Of a stretch of DNA of 64,000 nt, positions 42,104 through 51,400 are shown piece after piece. The translations under genes and the position numbers were made by a program. The stretch's first letter is position 1, and each line of letters starts with the position of its first letter. The notes below the pieces were generated by a model. That model was given only the letters and a program-made list of their open reading frames with translations, was not told the origin of the DNA and made no database searches. Origin of the DNA: Capsulimonadaceae bacterium (lineage in GTDB: Bacteria > Armatimonadota > Armatimonadia > Armatimonadales > Capsulimonadaceae); contig JARLGU010000053.1 in the NCBI GenBank assembly GCA_031292625.1, positions 124,001 through 188,000 on the forward strand, given 5' to 3'.

Positions 42104-43335
42104 ACAGGATGCAAGGCATGAGGATCTCCTTCTCTCTCCCGCTGTGCGCTCTATTGCTCGCCGCGGCGCCGGCCCTTCAGCCGATCAGCGCATGGGCGGG
42201 AGCAGTCTCCCTGGCATCGCCTAACGTCGTGATGCCAATAGTCGCGGAACAGCCGGCAACGTACGTTATTCATGACGGCGACTCAATTGATTTCTCGGTT
42301 CTCGGGCACGACGAGCTAAAAGCGACGGTGACGGTCCTTCCGGATGGGACGGCTTCGTTTCCCGGGGCCGGGGTCGTTCAGACGGCTGGCCTTAGCGCAT
42401 CGGACCTCACATCGTTGCTCGAAAAGAAGGTCGGCACAACGATCAACGGGCCGACGGTTACGGTTATCGTGCACCCGGTAATCGATTTCGCGAAGGCCAG
42501 TGTGATCGGCGCAGTGAAAACGCCCGGACAGTATGCCATCTCCAGCGACATGCGCTTAATCGACGTCGTCGCTTCGGCCGGCGGGCTTGCGCAAGGTCCT
42601 GAACTAACGAGCATTCTCGTTGTCCACCCCGGCGGAACATCCAGCCAACGCATCGAAGGCGCGACTCTGATGAGCAACAGCGACCCGTCGCAGAACATCC
42701 CCATCAAACCTGGCGACGTGATCATCGTCCAAGCGCAGGACGAGCGATGGCTCGTAATCCAGATGGCGGGCGAGGTCGCGCATCCCGGCGCCTACTCCGT
42801 TCCCAAGGAAGGCGTCCTTCTCCCCGCGGCCCTTGCAATGGCCGGCGGAGTTCTACCCACGGGTTCGATGAAGAACGCGCAAATCCTGCACAACGGTCAA
42901 GTGCGCACCGTCGACATCGATCGGATCCGGCAGAACCTTAACGATGATGCGGCGAAGGAGCGCCTGATGCCTGGGGACGTTCTTCAGGTGCCTGCAAATG
43001 AGAATCGGGTCGCAATTCTTGGCGAAGTCCACAACCCGGCGGCTTACTCGCTGTCCGAAAAGGGCGATACGACCGTTTCACAGGCGATACTCCTGGCAGG
43101 CGGAACAACAGATACGGCGGATACGGGTAAAGTAAACCTGATCCGGCAAGACAACACCGGCAAGCTCGTGAGCATATCGGTGAGCATGGACGATATTATG
43201 TCTGGCAAGACAAGGGACTATAAGCTGGCGCGCGGCGACGTCGTCTATGTTCCGGCAAAGCATAAATCGGATTTCAACTTAGTTAACTGGGTTGGCTTAG
43301 GGGGCATTGTTTCCCTGATTACACTGCTTAAGTAG
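42100..43335 (+). CDS. wza: Wza-like polysaccharide export protein with SLBB domains
   Basis: 411 residues. A signal peptide (SFSLPLCALLLAAAPALQ) is followed by the Poly_export domain starting YVIHDGDSIDFSVLGHDELK and several SLBB-like units (SVIGAVKTPGQYAISSDMRL, QMAGEVAHPGAYSVPKEGVL, ILGEVHNPAAYSLSEKG). It ends in a hydrophobic stretch, NWVGLGGIVSLITLL, instead of the amphipathic helix of E. coli Wza, and lacks an obvious lipobox cysteine. It forms the outer periplasmic conduit for the polymer. Translationally coupled to the kinase by ATGA. Confidence 0.92.
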   Translation: MNRMQGMRISFSLPLCALLLAAAPALQPISAWAGAVSLASPNVVMPIVAEQPATYVIHDGDSIDFSVLGHDELKATVTVLPDGTASFPGAGVVQTAGLSASDLTSLLEKKVGTTINGPTVTVIVHPVIDFAKASVIGAVKTPGQYAISSDMRLIDVVASAGGLAQGPELTSILVVHPGGTSSQRIEGATLMSNSDPSQNIPIKPGDVIIVQAQDERWLVIQMAGEVAHPGAYSVPKEGVLLPAALAMAGGVLPTGSMKNAQILHNGQVRTVDIDRIRQNLNDDAAKERLMPGDVLQVPANENRVAILGEVHNPAAYSLSEKGDTTVSQAILLAGGTTDTADTGKVNLIRQDNTGKLVSISVSMDDIMSGKTRDYKLARGDVVYVPAKHKSDFNLVNWVGLGGIVSLITLLK

Positions 43336-43381
43336 TGATGAGCAAGTCGACGAAAAATGTTTATTGAGAGGCGATTGCCGT

Positions 43382-44290
43382 ATGATCGCCCCTCATTGGT
43401 TTAAATTACAAACTATGAACCTAGCTGTATCGCACGACGAACCATCTTCCGCGCTCGACGCCGCATCCTTGCGGACAACGGTCATCCGACCAACATCGGG
43501 TTGGGCCGCGCTCAACCTGCCAGAAGTCTGGCAGTATCGGGACCTTTTGCTCACGCTCGCCATGCGCGACGTGAAACTTCGATACCGGCAGACCGCACTT
43601 GGCGTCATCTGGGTTATTCTTCAGCCGCTTATCGCCGCCGCGATCTTTTCGTTTGTGAGTAAGATTGGCCACTTTTCAACGGACGGCGTCTCCCCGTTCA
43701 TGTTCACGTATGCCGGCATGCTCGGATGGAACGCGTTCGCGAGCACGCTCACGAAATCGAGCATGTGCTTGGTCGGCAATTCACAACTCGTTTCAAAGAT
43801 CTACTTTCCGAGGCTAGTCCTCCCTCTTTCGACCGTCTTCTCGACGCTTATCGATTTTGGCGTTGGACTATCGGTAATGATCGTGCTCATGCCGCTCAAC
43901 CACGCGTCTCCATCGCTACTGGCGCTTGTGACGCTCCCGTTCTGGTTGTTGATGCTCGTTTTCCTCGCCATGGGGATCGGCCTATTTGCCGCGGCGCTGA
44001 CGGTGACGTATCGGGATATTCAATACATCCTGCCCGTCTTTACGCAGTTCTTTCTCTTCGCGAGTCCGGTCTTCTATTCCGCCACGTCCATCCACTCTCA
44101 TAATCTACAGTTCGCGTACTATCTCAATCCGATCTCCGGGCTTTTACAGGGATTTCGCTGGTCGTTGCTTGGCGCTGGAAGCGTAAGTCCGATTGCCGTC
44201 CTCTATTCCGTCGTTTTCGTCGCGGCCGCGTTCATTTTAGGCGTCGTGGGTTTCCGCAACATGGAAAGGGGTTTTGCCGATGTCATCTAG
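43382..44290 (+). CDS. wzm: ABC-2 type polysaccharide export permease
   Basis: 302 residues from ATG 43382, with GAGAGG 10 bases upstream. Six membrane helices. The N-terminal amphipathic part LLLTLAMRDVKLRYRQTALG followed by VIWVILQPLIAAAIFSF is the hallmark of O-antigen/teichoic-type ABC-2 permeases, and IFYSATSIHSHN-type loop text occurs as SPVFYSATSI. It pairs with the downstream ATPase, which it overlaps by 11 bases, to move lipid-linked glycans across the inner membrane. Confidence 0.93.
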   Translation: MIAPHWFKLQTMNLAVSHDEPSSALDAASLRTTVIRPTSGWAALNLPEVWQYRDLLLTLAMRDVKLRYRQTALGVIWVILQPLIAAAIFSFVSKIGHFSTDGVSPFMFTYAGMLGWNAFASTLTKSSMCLVGNSQLVSKIYFPRLVLPLSTVFSTLIDFGVGLSVMIVLMPLNHASPSLLALVTLPFWLLMLVFLAMGIGLFAAALTVTYRDIQYILPVFTQFFLFASPVFYSATSIHSHNLQFAYYLNPISGLLQGFRWSLLGAGSVSPIAVLYSVVFVAAAFILGVVGFRNMERGFADVI

Positions 44291-45557
44291 CGACTATGCG
44301 ATTTCCGCTCGCGGTCTGGGCAAGGCCTACACGATCGCACATAACGCTGCAAAGCATACGACGGCCGCCGAAGCGATCGTTCATCGGATCAAGAATCCGT
44401 TTGAGACGGCGCAGCGAGAAACGTTCTGGGCGCTCAAAGATGTTTCGTTCGAGATCAAGCGCGGCGATGTCGTCGGCATCATTGGCAGAAACGGCGCTGG
44501 CAAGAGCACGCTCCTCAAGGTCTTGTCCCGGATCACGGAGCCGACGACGGGAGAGGCCGTGCTCAAAGGGCGCGTTGGCAGCCTTCTCGAAGTTGGAACG
44601 GGTTTCCATCCTGAATTGACCGGCCGGGAAAACATCTTTCTAAACGGCGCGATCCTCGGCATGACCCGCCGTGAGATCAACGCGCATTTCGACGCAATCG
44701 TCGATTTTGCGGGCGTCGAGAAATTTCTGGACACGCCGGTCAAGCGCTACTCGTCGGGCATGTACGTTCGCCTTGCATTCGCCGTCGCCGCCCACCTCAA
44801 TCCCGAAATATTGATCGTCGATGAAGTCCTGGCGGTCGGAGATGCCGAGTTCCAGAAGAAGTGCTTAGGCAAGATGAAGGACGTGGCCCAAGGCGGCCGG
44901 ACGGTTCTGTTCGTCAGCCACAACATGCAGGCGATGGCCATGCTGTGCAGCAGCGCGATGCTGATGCGCCGCGGCCAGATTGAATATCAAGGCGAAACGA
45001 CCGAGACAATCACGAAGTACCTGGCGACGTTCGGGGCAGACCGGGAAGTGGCGCAAGATATCGAGCGGCGCGGCGGCACGGGAGTTTATCGATTCACCGA
45101 GGTAACGCCCGCCAAGGATCTTTTCTCCTGCAACGAAAACAAGGAGTTCCGCTTTGCGCTTGAAAGACGCAAGCCGGGCGACTGCCCCTTCTGGCTCTCC
45201 GCGCACATCGTGGACCAGGCAGGAGTCGTCATCACGCAGTGCGATTCGCGCGTGATCAACCGGTGGCCGCCCGACGACGATGCGCAAGAGGGAACGTTTC
45301 AGATTTCAAGCCCGTGGCTCAAGCCCGGAACCTACCGTCTGGATCTCTATATCTGCGCGTACGGCTGGGGCGTTGTCGATGCCTACGAAGGAGCGTGCGG
45401 CTTCGAGATTTCGCCGGTTCTTCCTTATGCCCAAGCGGTTCCGGCGGAAGCGCTTGAACGAGGGCTGGTCCTCAGCAGCTTCGACTGGCAATCGGGCCCG
45501 CTCGCCGTGCGGGCATCTGACGAGCCTCCATATGACACCGTCCTACTCGGCGGCTAA
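44280..45557 (+). CDS. wzt: ABC transporter ATPase for polysaccharide export with C-terminal domain (Wzt-like)
   Basis: 425 residues from ATG 44280, which has AAAGGGG 8 bases upstream. Walker A is GIIGRNGAGKSTLL, the signature is the polysaccharide-type YSSGMYVRLAFAVAAHLNPE, Walker B is ILIVDEVLAVGD and the switch His is in FVSHNM. After about residue 255 a C-terminal beta-sandwich domain of 170 residues follows (RFALERRKPGDCPFWLSAHI, RLDLYICAYGWGVVDAYE), in the place of the Wzt carbohydrate-binding domain that recognises the end-modified O-polysaccharide. Its presence suggests that the exported glycan is terminated by a cap. Confidence 0.93.
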   Translation: MSSSDYAISARGLGKAYTIAHNAAKHTTAAEAIVHRIKNPFETAQRETFWALKDVSFEIKRGDVVGIIGRNGAGKSTLLKVLSRITEPTTGEAVLKGRVGSLLEVGTGFHPELTGRENIFLNGAILGMTRREINAHFDAIVDFAGVEKFLDTPVKRYSSGMYVRLAFAVAAHLNPEILIVDEVLAVGDAEFQKKCLGKMKDVAQGGRTVLFVSHNMQAMAMLCSSAMLMRRGQIEYQGETTETITKYLATFGADREVAQDIERRGGTGVYRFTEVTPAKDLFSCNENKEFRFALERRKPGDCPFWLSAHIVDQAGVVITQCDSRVINRWPPDDDAQEGTFQISSPWLKPGTYRLDLYICAYGWGVVDAYEGACGFEISPVLPYAQAVPAEALERGLVLSSFDWQSGPLAVRASDEPPYDTVLLGG

Positions 45558-46777
45558 TGCGTCGCGGTCTCCGATCGCCGCGACGTTTCCAGGAGATGCG
45601 TGCGAGTATGGAGACCCAATCGCCAAGCGCCCCTCTATCACGAACAGATGCGGAAGCGGCATCGACCGAAGGATCGCCGCGTAAACATCTGCGATTTCTA
45701 GATGGAGTCCGCGGCCTCGCGGCGCTTGGCGTCGTCTTCTGCCATATCGCTGGGTTCTCGACCGGCTACGCATGGCATGCCGGCGATCCTGAGTGGTTTC
45801 GTGCATTGACTGACCGGTTAATTGCGGGCGGACACCTGGCGGTCGACATATTTATAGTCCTGTCCGGCTATTGCCTGATGCGGCCGCTCGTCCGCACTGC
45901 CGGCGCGGAAATGCCGATCGATGGAATGCTGCGCTTCTTTAAGCGACGCGCGCTGCGCATATTGCCGGCCTACTACGCCTGGCTCCTCATCTTCGCGACT
46001 CTGATCCCCATTGTGCCCTCTTTACGCTCGACCGCCCGTGGCGTCGACGAAATATACGCCTCGACCGGCATGTTCAATGCGTTCGTCGCGCATCTCCTCT
46101 TGGCGCACAATTTGAACGTCGTCTGGGCGCGCCGCTTCGACAACCCGATGTGGAGCGTCGCGACCGAGTGGCAGATTTACTTCCTCTTTCCGGTCGTTCT
46201 TCTGCCCTTGTGGCGCAAGGCAGGACCGCTAGCGGCGATCGCCGCCGGCTACTTCATCGGCTATTGCCTAACTTGCCTGGGGCTGGAGCGTTCGTGCTTT
46301 TGGTTCGCGGCGCTCTTCGCGATGGGGATGACGGCGGCGGCAATCACGACCGGTCCCCAGTGGAGCGCGTTTCGCTCCGCTCCCCGATCCCCGGCGCTGG
46401 CGGGGATCACGATCATGCTTCTGATTATCGCGAGCGTGACGATCCATTGTCCGGATATCCACAAGGACATGATCGACGGAGCCCTTTCCGCTTCAATTCT
46501 TGTTTATTGTGGTGCGTTCACGACGGGGTTTCCCCATCGCCTGAGCGCCTTCTTTTCCGTCCGGCCGTTCGTCTTTCTCGGAACGTGTTCGTACAGTCTC
46601 TACCTGGTGCACTACCCCCTGCTCCAGATGCTTCACGGCCTCGCGGGCGGTCACTTGACCAACACGCGCGTCGCCGGGTTCTTCGCGCTCCTTGCACTCG
46701 GCCTCCCAGCGGCGCTCGCGCTCGCGTACGTCTCGTACCGGTTGATCGAGAAGCCGTTTCTGTCGATGCGGGAGTAG
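45557..46777 (+). CDS. acyltransferase 3 family membrane protein (OafA-like)
   Basis: 406 residues, ten or so membrane helices. The family start motif is HLRFLDGVRGLAALGVVFCHI with its conserved Arg and His, followed by HLAVDIFIVLSGYCL and RALRILPAYYAWLLI; GTCSYSLYLVHYPLLQ and YRLIEKPF close the domain. It adds acetyl or other acyl groups to surface glycans. ATG 45557 overlaps the stop of wzt by one base (TAATG); an alternative ATG at 45608 is near the conserved region and follows AGGAG at wide spacing. Confidence 0.92.
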   Translation: MRRGLRSPRRFQEMRASMETQSPSAPLSRTDAEAASTEGSPRKHLRFLDGVRGLAALGVVFCHIAGFSTGYAWHAGDPEWFRALTDRLIAGGHLAVDIFIVLSGYCLMRPLVRTAGAEMPIDGMLRFFKRRALRILPAYYAWLLIFATLIPIVPSLRSTARGVDEIYASTGMFNAFVAHLLLAHNLNVVWARRFDNPMWSVATEWQIYFLFPVVLLPLWRKAGPLAAIAAGYFIGYCLTCLGLERSCFWFAALFAMGMTAAAITTGPQWSAFRSAPRSPALAGITIMLLIIASVTIHCPDIHKDMIDGALSASILVYCGAFTTGFPHRLSAFFSVRPFVFLGTCSYSLYLVHYPLLQMLHGLAGGHLTNTRVAGFFALLALGLPAALALAYVSYRLIEKPFLSMRE

Positions 46778-46905
46778 GGGCTAGGGGAAGACAGACGCGC
46801 ACAGCTAGCAAGAAACCGCCAAGATATTGCACGATCCGTTGCGAGCACGCACCTAATTATAGTGCTGGGCGCGTTGGCAATCAGATGGGCCTCACCTCCG
46901 AGAAT

Positions 46906-46934
46906 TTGAGCATATACTCGAACGGCCGTATATT
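46906..46934 (+). promoter_or_regulatory. internal promoter before the flippase gene
   Basis: TTGAGC (46906-46911), a 17-bp spacer and TATATT (46929-46934), 24 bases before the ATG at 46959. It would start a second transcript of the exopolysaccharide locus. Confidence 0.6.
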
Positions 46935-46958
46935 GCTTCAGGATCCGTAATTCGCACT

Positions 46959-48482
46959 ATGAGTATGCAACAAGCGACGGCTGATCCGCCCGAGCCTTCG
47001 TCCACTAATTACAAGCAAACAGTCGTCGCAAATGCACTCGGAGGCGCCAAGGCTCTTACGCTCCGCACGGCCTTTTCAATTGTTCTCCGCATTGTCAGCT
47101 CGTTGTGCCTCGCGCGCTTGCTGTTTCCGCGAGATTACGGCGCGTTCGCCATTGCCGCATACGTAACCAGCATAGGCATGTATTTGTGCGACGCAGGCCT
47201 GGCGTCTGCTCTCGTTCGTCAACCCGGCAAACCGTCCGCCAATGAAATGGTTACCGTGTTCGTTTGCCAGCAAATCTTAACGGGAGTGGCGGTCTTCGGT
47301 ATCATCTGTGCGACCCCTTTGCTTGTTCACTACAGTCACTTCCCGGGCAGGTCGTTGTTGATGGTAGATTGCATGGCCCTCGGCCTCTTTCTCTCATCCT
47401 TGCGCAACGTACCGATGATGTCGCTCGAAAGGAACCTGAGCTTCGTCCAAATTGCCTGGTGCGAGCTTCTCGAAGGAGTTGTTCAGACGGCGAGCGCCAT
47501 CCTTTTCGCGTATCTTGGATGGGGACCTTGGGCGCTCGCCGGCTCAGGTCTCTGCCGCGGGCTGGTCGGCCTGTGCTGCGTATGGCGCATTGCGCCATGG
47601 CGTCCTTCTGGGAAGTTCGAGCTTTCAATCGTCCGCAGATTACTCAGGTTTGGACTGCCGTTTCAGTTGACGGCGATCATACCTGGCGTACTCAGCGGTT
47701 GGAGCACGATCTTAGTCAGTAAGCTCGTTAGCGTAGCGGCCGTCGGGATCGTAGGTTGGGCCACGAATATTGCATCCGTGCCGATGATGCTAAGCGGCGT
47801 CTTGAATCGAATCGCGTTTCCAGCATACTCGCGGATCCAAGACGAGCCAGCTGTACTGACACAATATGTCATCTCGTCGATTAGGCGCATTAACGCCGTC
47901 GTCGTCGTTGTTGCGTCCCTTGTCGTATTCACTGTCCCAGTGCTCATACCGCTCATTTTCCGGTCCCGTTGGGCCGCCGCGATTCCCCTTGTGCAGTGGC
48001 TGAGCATGGATGGAGTCCTAACGATAACGAATGGCCTTGTCGCATCTGCACAATGCGCACTGGGTTATCCCGGAGATAGACTTGGCATCACCATCCTTCT
48101 CGGGTCGCTCCGATGGGCAGTCGGCTACGCCGTCATTGCCACATTCGGAATATCGGGAGTCGGTCCCATGATGGTCGCAATGACTTGTTTCGAGACATTT
48201 GTGGCACTTGTGATCCTTCGACGCCGGGAACCCGCATGCGCGCCATTGCTTCCAGAATTAGCATCCGCGGTGGCGAGCGAAGGATTCGCAATATGCCTTG
48301 CGCTCGCCCTGTCTTGGATTATCTTTCCAGCAAGCATTCTAGGTCGAGCAATATGTGGTGTCCTTCTGTATGGCATCATACTCGCCGTCAGGGAGCAGAG
48401 GCACCATGGGGGAAGGCTACTGCCTGAATATCGCGCGCTGTTCATTATGATGTCCGGAGCACGCAAAAACACGACAAAATAG
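46959..48482 (+). CDS. polysaccharide flippase (Wzx/PST family)
   Basis: 507 residues with about 14 membrane helices. The N-terminal part (TLRTAFSIVLRIVSSLCLAR, then LLFPRDYGAFAIAAYVTSIG) is characteristic of oligosaccharide flippases, with the second half starting LLRFGLPFQLTAIIPGVLSG and IVGWATNIASVPMM. The family turns lipid-linked repeat units to the periplasmic side. Its presence beside an ABC-2 exporter means two export routes are encoded. It has its own promoter. The ribosome site is weak (AGGA about 15 bases away). Confidence 0.9.
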   Translation: MSMQQATADPPEPSSTNYKQTVVANALGGAKALTLRTAFSIVLRIVSSLCLARLLFPRDYGAFAIAAYVTSIGMYLCDAGLASALVRQPGKPSANEMVTVFVCQQILTGVAVFGIICATPLLVHYSHFPGRSLLMVDCMALGLFLSSLRNVPMMSLERNLSFVQIAWCELLEGVVQTASAILFAYLGWGPWALAGSGLCRGLVGLCCVWRIAPWRPSGKFELSIVRRLLRFGLPFQLTAIIPGVLSGWSTILVSKLVSVAAVGIVGWATNIASVPMMLSGVLNRIAFPAYSRIQDEPAVLTQYVISSIRRINAVVVVVASLVVFTVPVLIPLIFRSRWAAAIPLVQWLSMDGVLTITNGLVASAQCALGYPGDRLGITILLGSLRWAVGYAVIATFGISGVGPMMVAMTCFETFVALVILRRREPACAPLLPELASAVASEGFAICLALALSWIIFPASILGRAICGVLLYGIILAVREQRHHGGRLLPEYRALFIMMSGARKNTTK

Positions 48483-48536
48483 CCAAAGGTCTGGGTCGAA
48501 TCGCGTCGCAATCGATCTAGTCGGGAGATCGACGCA

Positions 48537-49376
48537 GTGGCGTCCGGTAGCACCAATGCAATTCCAATGAAAACGTTCCTTATTTGCACCGTAGCGAACA
48601 AAGAAACAGAATTCGCATCTATGAAGCGTAGCTTTATAGATGCAGGTTTTGACGAAGCCTCGTGCAATTATCGTCTCTACTCGAACTTCGACAAAAACCA
48701 TCATGATTGCTACGAAGCCATCAACGACGCATTGGACGATGCGACTGAACGCTATGTTATATTCGCGCACCAGGATGTTAGGATCAGAAGAGAACATGGC
48801 GCACAGCATTTGCTTGGCCTGCTCGCCAGCCTTGAAAAGCGCGACGCACAATGGGCTGTAGCCGGAAATGCCGGCATTGGATTAGATTACGAGAGCGTTC
48901 GCAGAATTACGGACCCGCATGGCATAGACCAACAAGTCGGAACGCTTCCGAGTCAGGTCATGAGCTTAGACGAGAACATTCTTATCGTTAGGACGTTGAG
49001 TGGAATTAGATGTTCGAAGCAACTCAGTGGTTTTCATCTATACGCAACAGATCTATGCCTCAACGCATCGGTTAAGGGGCTCTCAGCATATGTGATTGAT
49101 TTTCACCTCGTTCATCTTAGCGGCGGCACGATATCACAGGAATTCGTGACCAGCAGACTGCAGTTCCAGCAGAGGTGGTCTCAAGTATATATCTTTCGCT
49201 ATGTAAGAACCCCGAGTACCATGCTCTTTCTAAGCCGAGTACCGCTCCTGCGACTAATCTTTGGATCAGGGCGCGTCACACAATGGATTTTCAAGCATGC
49301 ATGGGCGTACAGATCGCTGCCTTCGCATGGCTGGCGTTTTCTTCAAAAACTTGATCGAAATGAATATTCACGCTAA
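48537..49376 (+). CDS. StrF-like glycosyltransferase-fold protein (Glyco_tranf_2_5 type)
   Basis: 279 residues from GTG 48537, with GGGAG about 9 bases upstream; ATG 48567 is the alternative. The catalytic-like motif YVIFAHQDVRIR corresponds to the family's HQDV, replacing the usual DxD of GT2 enzymes. AGNAGIGLDYESVR and GFHLYATDLCLNA follow, and FHLVHLSGGT holds a conserved His-x-x-His-like segment. The C-terminus (YIFRYVRTPSTMLFLSRVPL) is basic. Probably transfers a sugar during repeat-unit assembly; the donor is unknown. Confidence 0.75.
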   Translation: MASGSTNAIPMKTFLICTVANKETEFASMKRSFIDAGFDEASCNYRLYSNFDKNHHDCYEAINDALDDATERYVIFAHQDVRIRREHGAQHLLGLLASLEKRDAQWAVAGNAGIGLDYESVRRITDPHGIDQQVGTLPSQVMSLDENILIVRTLSGIRCSKQLSGFHLYATDLCLNASVKGLSAYVIDFHLVHLSGGTISQEFVTSRLQFQQRWSQVYIFRYVRTPSTMLFLSRVPLLRLIFGSGRVTQWIFKHAWAYRSLPSHGWRFLQKLDRNEYSR

Positions 49377-49400
49377 GGCTAATTTCAAGATCAAAATTCT

Positions 49401-50360
49401 ATGCCAAGAGACCTGACAATCTCTCTGATCAATCACAGCAACCCGGACATGCTGCGCGACTGCCTGCGCTCGCTCTATAAGAGCGCTCATGAGGTGACGT
49501 TCGACGTATGGGTCATCGACAATGCTACGGATGGATGTCTGGTTAGCGAGCTTCGCGAAGAGTTTCCAGAGATGCGCTGGTTTTTCAATAAGCAGCGCAT
49601 GGGCTTTTCCACCAACCACAATCAAGTCCTGGCAATATCGACGAGCCGGTACACGTGTATCCTTAACGACGACACGATTATCCACGATGGCGCTTTCGAT
49701 GCGCTTGTCAGGTATATGGATGCGAATCCTCGCGTTGGCATGGTTGGACCGAGAGTCTTGAACCCAGACGGGTCGCAGCAAAATTGCGCATTTCGTTTCT
49801 TGAGTCTATGGACGGAGCTGATAAGCATTACACTGATGCCAAGATTTATGTGCCATATAAAACATCAGGGTTGTCATCCCGCGCAGAACGGGCTTTCGCC
49901 AGCCCTGGTTGACTGGGTTCTTGGAGCGTGTATCGTAGTCCGCGACAAGGCATTACGAGAGATCGGACTTCTTGACGACGTTCTGTCTCCGATCGCTAAC
50001 ACGGAAGAGGTGGATTGGTGCTATCGTGCACGTGAGGCTGGATGGGACGTCGGGTATTGCCCGTCCGCCGTCATCACCCATATTGGCGGCCAATCAATGA
50101 AGTCCCCGGAAGCCAGCGTCGATAAGATGCGAGTAGAAATGCATCGCACGCGTTTGGCATTTTTCCGCAAGCATTACGGAGCGCCAACCGCGGTGGTTTT
50201 GAGTCTGCTATATCGAGCCATGCTTCCGTGGAACATGATAATGCTTTCTCAATCAATGCGGCGCGGACGCATTTCGAGATCTGAATACGACAATGCCAGT
50301 CGAACGCTTATCGAAATTGCACGCCTCCGTGTCCCAACCATGCCACTCCAGGACAAGTAA
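49401..50360 (+). CDS. GT2 glycosyltransferase (rhamnosyltransferase-like)
   Basis: 319 residues. The GT-A core opens with ISLINHSNPDMLRDCLRSLY, the nucleotide-binding acidic part is WVIDNATDGC, and the DxD is ILNDDTIIHDGAFD. WVLGACIVVRDKALREIGLL followed by EEVDWCYRAREAGWDVGYCP and HIGGQS match WbbL/rhamnosyltransferase-like proteins. The remaining C-terminus has two hydrophobic patches and may sit at the membrane. It follows the StrF-like gene with a 24-bp gap. Confidence 0.9.
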   Translation: MPRDLTISLINHSNPDMLRDCLRSLYKSAHEVTFDVWVIDNATDGCLVSELREEFPEMRWFFNKQRMGFSTNHNQVLAISTSRYTCILNDDTIIHDGAFDALVRYMDANPRVGMVGPRVLNPDGSQQNCAFRFLSLWTELISITLMPRFMCHIKHQGCHPAQNGLSPALVDWVLGACIVVRDKALREIGLLDDVLSPIANTEEVDWCYRAREAGWDVGYCPSAVITHIGGQSMKSPEASVDKMRVEMHRTRLAFFRKHYGAPTAVVLSLLYRAMLPWNMIMLSQSMRRGRISRSEYDNASRTLIEIARLRVPTMPLQDK

Positions 50361-50464
50361 TCGCTACAGGAGATCTTGCGGTTCGCTGAAAATACTTCTT
50401 GGTTCGGAGCGTTCGGACAGGGCAACGAATGGATGCGCCGCACTCGAATTCTCCGGAGGTCACT

Positions 50465-51400
50465 ATGACGAACATTTCCCAATCTGAACAATCCGTGACG
50501 GTAGAGGCCCAATATACAGTTTCGGTCGTTATATTGACCTTCAACGAGGCACACCGCATTAGGCCTTGTTTGGAAAGCGTCAAATGGGCGGACGAGGTCA
50601 TTGTCGTCGATAGCTATAGCACGGACGACACCGCGGCCATTGCGAGAGAATACACGTCCAACGTATATTTGAGCGACCTCCTAGGACCTTCAAATCCTGG
50701 GGGGTACTCGGATCAACGCAACTTCGGATTATCCAAAGCAACGGGAGACTGGGTCTTCTTTCTCGACGCGGATGAACGGGTTACCCCCGAACTCGCGCGA
50801 GAGATCGATCAGCGAATACGAAAGACCGATGAAGGACACGCGGCCTATAGGATGCGCATCCTTAACCACTATTTCGGAGTCCCGACTCCTTACACCCATG
50901 GCGAAGGATGGGCAACACGGATCGTCAGGAGAGGCTATGGACGGTATGATAGCCGTCTGGTTCACGAAGGGTTGCTGGTAGACGGCACGGTGGGCGCACT
51001 TAGCGAAAGGTACCTTCACTTTTCAAAGGATACCGTCGCACAGTACGTAGATTCGATGAACCGCTACACGAACCTCGAGGCGGATGTTCTGGAACGCGAC
51101 GGCGTCAGATTCACGGGCACGCCGTGGCGTTCGATGCTGCACGCGTTCGCATATCGTTATATTATGCTGAAGGCATATAAGGAAGGGACGTTTGGCCTCG
51201 TAATGTGCCTTCTGCTTACAATCTATCCATTTCTCGTATGGTCAAAGCATTGGGAGCATGCCAAGGACGCTGGCGAAGTGCCAAACGTTACTGGTCCCTC
51301 GCCATTCGTGGCCATGATTTGCGGAGCAACCGGTAGCATCTGGCGAGCTAGTGGGTGGTTGAAGATGATACTTCGCAAAGGAAATAGGAATGTCCGATAG
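50465..51400 (+). CDS. GT2 glycosyltransferase (WaaE/KdtX-like)
   Basis: 311 residues from ATG 50465, which follows CGGAGG at ideal spacing; the frame opens further at 50399. Core segments are VSVVILTFNEAHRIRPCLES, VIVVDSYSTDDTAAIA, SDQRNFGLSKATGDWVFFLD with the acidic DADE motif, and LVHEGLLVDG. This layout (DADE plus VHE) is that of WaaE-type beta-1,4-glucosyltransferases. The C-terminus has a likely membrane-associated helix. Its 3' end overlaps the next gene by 11 bases. A close paralogue is at 57307. Confidence 0.9.
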   Translation: MTNISQSEQSVTVEAQYTVSVVILTFNEAHRIRPCLESVKWADEVIVVDSYSTDDTAAIAREYTSNVYLSDLLGPSNPGGYSDQRNFGLSKATGDWVFFLDADERVTPELAREIDQRIRKTDEGHAAYRMRILNHYFGVPTPYTHGEGWATRIVRRGYGRYDSRLVHEGLLVDGTVGALSERYLHFSKDTVAQYVDSMNRYTNLEADVLERDGVRFTGTPWRSMLHAFAYRYIMLKAYKEGTFGLVMCLLLTIYPFLVWSKHWEHAKDAGEVPNVTGPSPFVAMICGATGSIWRASGWLKMILRKGNRNVR

